A stretch of DNA of 64,000 nt, from the NCBI RefSeq assembly GCF_000721265.1, contig NZ_JOFZ01000002.1, positions 310,001 to 374,000 on the forward strand, in the 5' to 3' direction. The DNA is from Streptomyces sp. NRRL F-5126. GTDB lineage: Bacteria > Actinomycetota > Actinomycetes > Streptomycetales > Streptomycetaceae. The notes under the pieces were generated by a model, which ran no database searches, was not told where the DNA came from, and saw only the letters and a list, made by a program, of their open reading frames with translations. Within the stretch, counting starts at the first letter, position 1. Each line of letters begins with the position of its first letter. Shown piece after piece: positions 57,991-64,000 of the stretch. Made by a program: the position numbers and the translations under genes.

Positions 57991-59376
57991 GTGGCCGCGA
58001 AACGGGACCGCACCCACTATCTGTACATCGCCGTGGTGGTAGCCGTGCTGCTCGGCATTCTGGTGGGCTTCGCGGCCCCCGGTACCGCAGTACAGCTCAA
58101 ACCGATCGGCACCGGCTTCGTCAGCCTCATCACCATGATGATCGCGCCGGTCATCTTCTGCACGATCGTGCTGGGCATCGGCTCGGTGCGCAAGGCCGCC
58201 AAGGTCGGCGCCGTCGGCGGCATGGCCATCGGCTACTTCCTGGTGATGTCGACCGTCGCCCTGGCCATCGGCCTGATCGTCGGCAACATCCTGGAGCCGG
58301 GCCAGGGCCTGCACCTCACCGAGTCCGTACGGCAGTCGGGCCTCGCGCAGGCCAAGGGCACCAGCGACTCGCTGCCCGACTTCCTGCTGAGCATCATCCC
58401 GACGACGCTCGTCTCCGCGTTCACCGAGGGCTCCACGCTCCAGGCACTGCTGATCGCGCTCCTGGCCGGCTTCGCGCTCCAGGCCATGGGCAAGGCGGGC
58501 GAGCCGGTACTGCGCGGCATCGAGCACATGCAGCGGCTGGTGTTCCGCATCCTGGCCATGATCATGTGGGCCGCGCCGGTCGGCGCGTTCGGCGCGATGG
58601 CCGCGGTGGTGGGGCAGACGGGCGTCGACGCGCTCAAGTCCCTCGCCATCATCATGGTCGGCTTCTACCTGACCTGCGCGATCTTCGTCTTCGTCGTGCT
58701 CGGCCTGGTGCTGCGGTTCGCCGCACGCGTCAACATCTTCCTGCTGCTGAAGTACCTGGCACGCGAGTTCCTGCTGATCCTGTCCACATCGTCGTCGGAG
58801 TCCGCGCTGCCGCGCCTCATCGCCAAGATGGAGCACCTCGGCGTGAGCAAGTCCGTCGCCGGCATCACCGTGCCGACCGGCTACTCGTTCAACCTCGACG
58901 GCACCGCGATCTACCTGACGATGGCGTCCATCTTCATCGCGGAGGCCATGGACAAGCCGCTCTCCATCGGCCAGCAGATCTCCCTGCTCGCCTTCATGGT
59001 CATCGCCTCGAAGGGCGCGGCGGGCGTCACCGGTGCCGGCCTCGCCACCCTCGCGGGCGGCCTCCAGTCGCACCGCCCGGAACTGGTCGACGGCGTCGGG
59101 CTGATCGTCGGCGTCGACCGCTTCATGAGCGAGGCCCGCGCCTTGACCAACTTCGCGGGCAACGCGGTGGCGACCGTACTGATCGGCTCCTGGACGAAGG
59201 AACTCGACCGGGGCCGACTCGGCGAAGTACTCGCGGGCCGGGTCCCGTTCGACGAAAGCACGCTCATGGACGAGAGCGGTGGCGGAGGCGCGACGGGAGA
59301 TGCCCCGGCGGCCGGGGCGGACGTGCAGGAGCAGCGCGGCGGCGACACCGCGCCGCGGACCGGGGCCGGCGTCTGA
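57991..59376 (+). CDS. dctA: DctA-type dicarboxylate:cation symporter (461 aa)
   Basis: DAACS-family uptake carrier for succinate, fumarate and malate type acids. Conserved stretches: KPIGTGFVSLITMMIAPVIFCTIVLGI (segments one and two), LILSTSSSESALPRLIAKME (the serine-rich re-entrant loop), VPTGYSFNLDGTAIYLTMA and GVDRFMSEARALTNFAGNAVAT. Eight to ten membrane segments. GTG 57991 has AAGGAGG. The C-terminal tail (about 40 residues) is Gly/Ala-rich. Divergent from the CitA/DcuS-type system. Confidence 0.95.
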   Translation: MAAKRDRTHYLYIAVVVAVLLGILVGFAAPGTAVQLKPIGTGFVSLITMMIAPVIFCTIVLGIGSVRKAAKVGAVGGMAIGYFLVMSTVALAIGLIVGNILEPGQGLHLTESVRQSGLAQAKGTSDSLPDFLLSIIPTTLVSAFTEGSTLQALLIALLAGFALQAMGKAGEPVLRGIEHMQRLVFRILAMIMWAAPVGAFGAMAAVVGQTGVDALKSLAIIMVGFYLTCAIFVFVVLGLVLRFAARVNIFLLLKYLAREFLLILSTSSSESALPRLIAKMEHLGVSKSVAGITVPTGYSFNLDGTAIYLTMASIFIAEAMDKPLSIGQQISLLAFMVIASKGAAGVTGAGLATLAGGLQSHRPELVDGVGLIVGVDRFMSEARALTNFAGNAVATVLIGSWTKELDRGRLGEVLAGRVPFDESTLMDESGGGGATGDAPAAGADVQEQRGGDTAPRTGAGV

Positions 59377-59435
59377 CGCCCGTCACCCAGGACGGTGCGG
59401 GCCGGGTAGCGCGCCCACCAGCGCTGCCCGGCCGG

Positions 59436-60272
59436 TCACCCGCGCAGGCGCGCCGTCGCGAACTTCATCGTCATGGCGCACGGGACGGTGCCACCCGGCG
59501 GGGCCAGCTCCGCGGCCCCCGCCAGGAACGCCTGCCGCAGCCCGTCGACGGCGGTAGCGGGCAGCGGGCCCATGTTGTACACCCCCGCCATCGACTCCCA
59601 CACCCGCTCCACCGGCCCGCCGAAGTCGATGCGGGCCGTCGACCACGTCAACCGGTCGAAGCCCGCCGGGCCGAGGATCTCCGCCATCCCCTCGGCGGTG
59701 CGGGTGCGCGCGTCGCCGAGGCGCGGCACGCGGCGCTCGCCCGGCAGATCGGCCGAGGCCCGGCGCAGGAGGGAGGCGAACAGCTCGTACGCCTCGCCGC
59801 CGGCCGCGCCACCGCCCAGCGCGCACACCAGCAGGCCACCGGGCACGAGGACGCGCGCTGCCTCCGCCGCGACCTGCTCGACGTCAGCCATCAGCGTCAA
59901 CGCCATGTGGGAGACGCACGCGTCGAACGAGCCGTCCTCGAACGGCAGCCGCTGCGTACGCCCTTCGAGCAGCGCCGCCCCGGCGAGAGCCGGCCGCCGC
60001 CGCGCGAGCGCCAGCGCCTCGGGCGAGAGGTCGACACCGGCCAGGTCGGCCGCATCCCGCGTCCGAGCCAGGAGTTCGAGCAGCAGCCCGTCCCCGCAAC
60101 CGAGCTCGACCACCCGCCGCGCGCCTGCGGCGAGGTCGGCGACGATCCGGTAGCTGGAGCGGCCGTCGCCGGACGTGCCCTCGCCGAAGGTTTCCGATGT
60201 CACGGCGGGCCGCTCGGCGTGGAAGGACCGCAGGAACGCCTCTTGGGCGTGTGCGTCGGCGGTGGAAGTCAT
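59436..60272 (-). CDS. Class I SAM-dependent methyltransferase (278 aa)
   Basis: Rossmann methyltransferase: motif I RRVVELGCGDGLLLELLA (SAM binding), motif II VDLSPEALALARRR, then GRTQRLPFEDGSFDACVSHMALTLM and a motif III-like VLVPGGLLVCAL. Start ATG 60272 gives MTSTADAHAQEAFLRSFH; longer frames are non-coding. Substrate unknown. It is convergent with dctA and just downstream of a small conserved gene. Confidence 0.92.
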   Translation of the reverse strand: MTSTADAHAQEAFLRSFHAERPAVTSETFGEGTSGDGRSSYRIVADLAAGARRVVELGCGDGLLLELLARTRDAADLAGVDLSPEALALARRRPALAGAALLEGRTQRLPFEDGSFDACVSHMALTLMADVEQVAAEAARVLVPGGLLVCALGGGAAGGEAYELFASLLRRASADLPGERRVPRLGDARTRTAEGMAEILGPAGFDRLTWSTARIDFGGPVERVWESMAGVYNMGPLPATAVDGLRQAFLAGAAELAPPGGTVPCAMTMKFATARLRG

Positions 60273-60285
60273 CTCGGCACCCTGG

Positions 60286-60636
60286 TCACAGAAAGCGCTG
60301 TGCCGCCTCGACGCTGTCGCCCCCGCTCGTGTTGAACGCGATGGCCGCCTGCGGGGCATGGCGGCGGATCAGGTTCACGACCTGCTCGAACAGCGGAAGC
60401 AGCGGCTCGGCCTTGCGTACCCCGCCGCCGACGACCACCACGTCCCACGGACGCTCGGTGAGCGCCGCGACGAGGGCCGGTCCCGCGGAATCGTCGAACT
60501 CGATCAGCGTCATGGCCGCGTCGATCCCGTGCTCGCCGAACCGGGCCAATTCCGCGTCGAGACCTGCGCGGAGAGCTTGTGCGTCAACGCCGGGGATTGC
60601 CTGCGGGTCATAACCGACAACGAGTGCGGAGGGCAT
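60286..60636 (-). CDS. Conserved small protein (116 aa), function unknown
   Basis: Alpha/beta protein with a Rossmann-like feel: MPSALVVGYDPQAIPG, then WDVVVVGGGVRKAEPLLPLFEQVVNLI, ending AFNTSGGDSVEAAQRFL. No catalytic motif is recognised; I recall very similar hypothetical proteins in many streptomycetes. It lies 13 nt upstream of the methyltransferase gene on the same strand, so they are probably co-transcribed. Confidence 0.85.
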   Translation of the reverse strand: MPSALVVGYDPQAIPGVDAQALRAGLDAELARFGEHGIDAAMTLIEFDDSAGPALVAALTERPWDVVVVGGGVRKAEPLLPLFEQVVNLIRRHAPQAAIAFNTSGGDSVEAAQRFL

Positions 60637-60645
60637 GCGGGCAAT

Positions 60646-61368
60646 CTACCCGGGGCCTTGGCGGGCGATGCCGTCCAGCACGAGGCCGAGGGTGAAGTCG
60701 AAGCGTTCGTGGTCCGTCCCGGACGTGAGCTCGGCGGCGTAGCGCTTGGTCTGCGGGAAGGCGTCGGGCAGGCCGGAGAGCCGGCGGAGCAGTTCGTCCC
60801 GGCTGACGACCCACTCGTTGCCCGGGTCGGTGAGCAGCGACACCTCGAGCGTGTAGGCGTTGACGTACAGCATCAGCGAGTCGATGCCCCAGGCGGCGGC
60901 CTGCGGCGCGATGCCTCCCGCGAGCAGGATGGCGAGCATGCCCTCGCCGATGCGCAGCGTGTCCTCGTTGGTGGGGGCGGCGGCCAGCGCGGCACGCGAG
61001 ATGCCCGGATAGCGCAGGTACTGGTCGCGCATCCGGACGCAGACGCCGGTGATCTGCTCCCGCCAGGCGGCCGGGTCCGGCTCGGGCAGGTCGATCTCGG
61101 TGCACAGGCGGCCGATGAGCAGCTCGCCCAGGTCGTCCTTGTTGACGACGTGCGCGTACAGCGACGCGGGCCCCGTCTCCAGGGCGGCCGCCACCCGGCG
61201 CATGGTAAGGGCCTCGTAGCCGTCGCGCTCCACGATGCCGAGCGCCGCGTCGACGACGGCGGCGACCGTGATCGGCTGCGCCCGCCGGCCTCGTGCGGGC
61301 GCAGCGCCCGCGCCGGGATCCGGCTGGTGGTGACGGGCGGCGCGCCGTTGCCGGGGAGTCGGGGACAT
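60646..61368 (-). CDS. TetR-family regulator (240 aa)
   Basis: TetR domain at about residues 32-80: ITVAAVVDAALGIVERDGYEALTMRRVAAALETGPASLYAHVVNKDDL, followed by a TetR_C-type ligand domain (LPEPDPAAWREQITGV). The preceding 30 residues are Arg/Pro-rich. ATG 61368. It is followed after 9 nt by the 116-aa protein, and divergent from the MerR gene. In the upstream gap, TCGTACGA (61421-61428) and GAAC-AAC-GTTC (61432-61442) are candidate operators. Confidence 0.92.
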   Translation of the reverse strand: MSPTPRQRRAARHHQPDPGAGAAPARGRRAQPITVAAVVDAALGIVERDGYEALTMRRVAAALETGPASLYAHVVNKDDLGELLIGRLCTEIDLPEPDPAAWREQITGVCVRMRDQYLRYPGISRAALAAAPTNEDTLRIGEGMLAILLAGGIAPQAAAWGIDSLMLYVNAYTLEVSLLTDPGNEWVVSRDELLRRLSGLPDAFPQTKRYAAELTSGTDHERFDFTLGLVLDGIARQGPG

Positions 61369-61454
61369 GGCCTGAGTCTACTCAACCGACGAACCCCGTA
61401 CGACGTGAGGCGAACGAGACTCGTACGATGCGAACAACGTTCACGAATCTCTCC

Positions 61455-61485
61455 TTGCCTTGACGTCGGCGTCAACACATACCGT
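61455..61485 (+). promoter_or_regulatory. MerR-type promoter with 19-bp spacer and dyad
   Basis: TTGCCT (-35, 61455-61460) and TACCGT (-10, 61480-61485) are 19 bp apart, the elongated spacing of MerR-controlled promoters. The spacer contains TTGACG-TCGG-CGTCAA (61460-61475), a perfect 6-bp dyad. The start codon of the merR gene follows 8 nt beyond the -10, so the transcript is nearly leaderless. Confidence 0.65.
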
Positions 61486-61492
61486 CGAGGAC

Positions 61493-61957
61493 ATGCGCAT
61501 CGGCGAACTGGCGGAGCGGGCCGGGACGACCACCCGGGCCCTGCGGTACTACGAGTCGCGCGGGCTGCTGCCCGCGCGGCGCACGCTCAACGGGCACCGC
61601 ACCTACGACGAGTCCGACCTGCGGCTGCTCCGGCAGATCAGGGCGCTGCAGGACTTCGGGTTCGAGCTGGAGGAAACCCGTCCCTTCGTGGAGTGCCTGC
61701 GTGCGGGGCACCCCTCCGGCGACGCGTGCGCCGGATCGCTCGCCGTCTACCGGCGCAAGCTGGCCGAGCTCGACGCGCTGATCGCACAGCTCGGTTCCGT
61801 GCGTGTCGAGGTGGCGGCCCAGCTGGCGAAGGCCGAGCACGCGCACGCCGCCCCGGCGGACGTCGCCGCGCCGGAACCGCGCTGCGAGCTCACCGACGCG
61901 CTTGCCCGGCACGACCGAGGCCGCCCCGCGGCCGCCGACCGAGAGGACCGCTCATGA
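61493..61957 (+). CDS. MerR-family regulator (154 aa)
   Basis: MerR winged helix: MRIGELAERAGTTTRALRYYESRGLLPARRTLNGHRTY, then ESDLRLLRQIRALQDFGFELEE and a dimerisation coiled coil (YRRKLAELDALIAQLG). Two Cys (VECLRAG and GDACAG) flank GHPSG and could sense redox state or metal; a further Cys lies near the C-terminus. ATG 61493. The stop overlaps the thioredoxin ATG, so the regulator and thioredoxin are made as a unit. Confidence 0.93.
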   Translation: MRIGELAERAGTTTRALRYYESRGLLPARRTLNGHRTYDESDLRLLRQIRALQDFGFELEETRPFVECLRAGHPSGDACAGSLAVYRRKLAELDALIAQLGSVRVEVAAQLAKAEHAHAAPADVAAPEPRCELTDALARHDRGRPAAADREDRS

Positions 61958-62295
61958 TCGAGACCACCCATGCCGAGGACGTCGCCACCGTCTCCGACGC
62001 GGACTTCGACGCCACCGTGCTCGGCGCCGGCCTGCCCGTGCTCGTGGACTTCACGGCCGACTGGTGCGGCCCGTGCCGGCAGATCGCGCCCGTGCTCGAC
62101 GCCGTCGCGAAGGAGGAGGCCGGCCGGCTGCGCATCGTGCGGATCGACGTGGACGCCAACCCCGCCACCGCGATCAGGTACGGCGTCCTGTCCATGCCGA
62201 CGCTCATGGTCTTCCGCGGGGGCGAGCCGGTGAAGACCATCGTGGGGGCGCGCCCCAGGCGCAGGCTCATGGAGGACCTCGCCGACGTGCTCTGA
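61954..62295 (+). CDS. trxA: Thioredoxin (113 aa)
   Basis: Disulfide reductase with active site DFTADWCGPCRQIAPVL, a cis-Pro in VLSMPTLMVF, and DVDANPATAIRYGV. The length is normal. ATG 61954 is inside the merR end (ATGA overlap). Expression is presumably controlled by the upstream MerR protein. A terminator follows at 62340. Confidence 0.96.
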   Translation: MIETTHAEDVATVSDADFDATVLGAGLPVLVDFTADWCGPCRQIAPVLDAVAKEEAGRLRIVRIDVDANPATAIRYGVLSMPTLMVFRGGEPVKTIVGARPRRRLMEDLADVL

Positions 62296-62339
62296 CACCG
62301 GGGCCCGTGATCCCCGATCTCCTGAACGCCGCCGCGAAA

Positions 62340-62383
62340 AGAGAAAGACCCTGTCCGCGAATTGACGGACAGGGTCTTTCTCT
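62340..62383 (+). terminator. Terminator of the merR-trxA operon
   Basis: Perfect 18-bp stem (arms 62340-62357 and 62366-62383) with an 8-nt loop, 44 nt after the trxA stop. The A-rich and T-rich flanks of the stem (AGAGAAAG, CTTTCTCT) make it the most classical intrinsic terminator of the window. Confidence 0.9.
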
Positions 62384-62392
62384 GCGTATATT
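62362..62392 (+). promoter_or_regulatory. Candidate promoter of the HelD-like gene embedded in the terminator
   Basis: TTGACG (62362-62367) in the terminator loop and TATATT (62387-62392) are separated by 19 nt. The -10 is strong; the -35 lies inside the hairpin. Promoter start would be about 94 nt before TTG 62486. No rifamycin-associated element (inverted CTTGC-type repeat) could be seen. Confidence 0.4.
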
Positions 62393-62485
62393 GGGGGTTT
62401 CGTGCTCAACGCGCTCAAGCCATGCTCAAAAGCGAGGCGTGCACGTGGAGTTCGACGTTCACAGGTTACTAGGGCAGGGGTCGAA

Positions 62486-64000
62486 TTGTCAAACGACGCG
62501 TTGCGGGACGAGCAGGAATTCATCTCCCGTCTGTATGCGCGCCTCGACGGCCTCAGGGACGGCGCCGAGGGCGCGATGAGCCGCTCCGTGGCCCAGGTGG
62601 GGACCGGCAGGCAGGCCAAGGTGGAGCGCGACGTGCGCGCTCAGGAGCAGGCCGCGCGGCTGTCGCAGCTGAATGCGGTGGAGTCGGGACTGTGTTTCGG
62701 CCGGATAGATTTCCGTGACGGCGCGGAACACCACATCGGCCGTATCGGAATGCGCGACGACGACGCGGAACGCACCCCTCTGCTGATCGACTGGCGTGCG
62801 CCCGTCGCCCGCCCCTTTTATCTCGCGACCGGCTATTCGCCGATGGGCCTGAGCCGTCGCAGGCACCTCACCACGCGGGGCCGCGAGGTCACCGATCTGT
62901 ACGACGAGATCATGGACCTCGGCGACGCCACGCGCACCGGCTACGAGAGCCGCGACGCGGACGAGGTACTGCTCGCGGCGCTGAACGCGGCACGCACCGG
63001 CCGCATGGCCGACATCGTGCAGACGATCCAGGCCGAGCAGGACCGCATCATCCGCGCACCCCACCGCGGCGTCCTCGTGGTCGAGGGCGGGCCCGGCACC
63101 GGCAAGACCGCGGTCGCCCTGCACCGGGCCGCCTACCTGCTGTACGCGCACCGCGAGCGGCTGGCGCGCCGTGCCGTCCTCATCGTCGGCCCCAACCCCG
63201 CCTTCCTCGGCTACATCGGCGAGGTGCTGCCGTCGCTCGGCGAGACGGGCGTGCTGCTCGCGACCGTCGGCGAGCTGTTCCCCGGCGTCACCGCCACCGG
63301 CACCGACACCCCGGCGGCCGCGGCGGTCAAGGGCGGCGCCGCGATGGCGGACGTACTCGCGCGCGCGGTGCGGGACCGCCAGACGGTGCCCGAGCGCGTC
63401 ACCGGGATCGAGCACGAGGAGCACGGCACGCTCCCGCTCGACCGCGAGAGTGCCGAGGACGCGCGCGCCGCCGCCCGTGCCACCGGACTCCCGCACAACC
63501 TCGCGCGCCCGCACTTCGCCTTCCGCGTGATCGACGCGCTGACGGCCCAGCTCGCCGAGCGGCTCGGCGCCGACCCCTACGGCGGCCCCAACCTCCTCGG
63601 CGCCGACGACATCGCCCAGCTCGGCAAGGAGATCGCCACCAGCCCTGCCGTGCACGCCGCGATCGACGAGCTGTGGCCCCACCTCACCCCGCAGCGGCTG
63701 CTCGCCGGTTTCCTCGCCGACCCGCTGCAGCTGCCCGAGCACGAGCAGGCACTCGTGCGCCGCAGCGAAGGACCCTGGACACCGGCCGACGTGCCCCTCC
63801 TCGACGAGGCCGCCGAGCTGCTGGGCGAGGACGACAGCGCGGCGCGCGCGGCGGCGGAGGCCGCGCGCCAGGAGCAGGTCGCGTACGCGCAGGGCGTGCT
63901 CGACGTGTCGGCCGGATCGAAGACGTACGAGTTCGAGGACGAGGAGTCAGAGGTGCTCGCCGCGCACGACGTCATCGACGCCGAGCGGTTCGCGGAGCGC
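62486..64000 (+). CDS. helR: HelD/HelR-type RNA polymerase-recycling motor ATPase, 5' part (505 codons)
   Basis: Superfamily 1 UvrD-like ATPase of the HelD group that binds stalled RNA polymerase; HelR members give rifamycin tolerance. The N-terminal coiled-coil arm is DEQEFISRLYARLDGLRDGAEG to about residue 70, then IDWRAPVARPFYLAT (a HelD-family hallmark), IQAEQDRIIRAPHRGVLVVEGGPGTGKTAVALHRAAYLLYAHR with Walker A, and VGPNPAFLGYIGEVLPSLGE. TTG 62486 is used because AGGGGT precedes it and coding bias begins there; no ATG/GTG fits. The frame is open to the window edge, so the C-terminus is missing. The helR name is by family only. Confidence 0.88.
   Translation, partial: MSNDALRDEQEFISRLYARLDGLRDGAEGAMSRSVAQVGTGRQAKVERDVRAQEQAARLSQLNAVESGLCFGRIDFRDGAEHHIGRIGMRDDDAERTPLLIDWRAPVARPFYLATGYSPMGLSRRRHLTTRGREVTDLYDEIMDLGDATRTGYESRDADEVLLAALNAARTGRMADIVQTIQAEQDRIIRAPHRGVLVVEGGPGTGKTAVALHRAAYLLYAHRERLARRAVLIVGPNPAFLGYIGEVLPSLGETGVLLATVGELFPGVTATGTDTPAAAAVKGGAAMADVLARAVRDRQTVPERVTGIEHEEHGTLPLDRESAEDARAAARATGLPHNLARPHFAFRVIDALTAQLAERLGADPYGGPNLLGADDIAQLGKEIATSPAVHAAIDELWPHLTPQRLLAGFLADPLQLPEHEQALVRRSEGPWTPADVPLLDEAAELLGEDDSAARAAAEAARQEQVAYAQGVLDVSAGSKTYEFEDEESEVLAAHDVIDAERFAER

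Overview
The window is a chromosomal segment of a Streptomyces-type actinomycete. Evidence: very high GC with strongly GC-biased third codon positions, frequent GTG/TTG starts, 4-nt ATGA gene overlaps, rare TTA codons, and Streptomyces marker genes (scy and filP cytoskeleton, DUF397/XRE pairs, IcmA-type mutase, AbsC-like MarR, HelD-like RNA polymerase motor). From memory, gene order from about 8.3 kb to the right end follows the conserved core of S. coelicolor around SCO5380-SCO5439; this could not be checked by search.

Layout. 0-4.7 kb is accessory: an XRE(DUF5753)-DUF397 pair and a divergent RsbW-like ATPase (the Scr/WhiJ-BldB type of regulatory set), an unidentified small protein, then a compact radical-SAM / thymidylate-kinase-like / NUDIX operon. 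The ATPase and the radical-SAM gene each carry a TTA (bldA) codon, and the kinase appears frameshifted close to its start. 4.7-8.3 kb: a ribbon-helix-helix regulator preceded by a dense array of TGGCGCCA/TGACGCCAT operators, a DUF4097 protein and a DrrAB-like ABC exporter. 8.3-16.4 kb: PduO-type cobalamin adenosyltransferase, a second DrrAB-like exporter with its divergent TetR, 3-hydroxybutyryl-CoA dehydrogenase, a STAS protein, a large P-loop membrane protein and NucS. 16.5-22.8 kb: two small actinobacterial proteins, an LLM oxidoreductase and two tandem ABC-2 exporter pairs.

22.8-31.7 kb: filP and scy, then methylmalonyl-CoA epimerase, acetyl-CoA acetyltransferase, meaB, a small P-loop kinase and an AbsC-like MarR. 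31.7-42.6 kb: three tandem AIM24 genes, two DUF3817 genes, a thiamine-binding-type protein, a cellulose-synthase-like GT2 convergent with a GH6 lipoprotein, a MarR, icmA, a TetR and a thioredoxin-TPR (CnoX/YbbN-like) protein. 42.6-46.1 kb: a 0.78-kb regulatory gap with two TTACT/AGTAA dyads, followed by an exported/membrane module (DUF6230, DUF6114, Ser/Lys-rich protein). 46.2-59.4 kb: central-metabolism and uptake genes: MFS porter divergent from a HAL-family protein lacking the Ala-Ser-Gly triad, pyruvate kinase, acetate kinase, phosphotransacetylase, phosphofructokinase, a CitA/DcuS-type two-component system and a DctA-type transporter. 59.4-64 kb: methyltransferase, small conserved protein, TetR, MerR-thioredoxin pair and the 5' part of a HelD/HelR-type motor ATPase cut by the window edge.

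The acyl-CoA genes (epimerase, thiolase, MeaB, adenosyltransferase, IcmA, 3-hydroxybutyryl-CoA dehydrogenase) form a dispersed B12-dependent CoA-ester network. pyk/ackA/pta/pfkA form a carbon-overflow node next to a probable dicarboxylate sensor-transporter. No rRNA, tRNA, CRISPR array, transposase or integrase was recognised.
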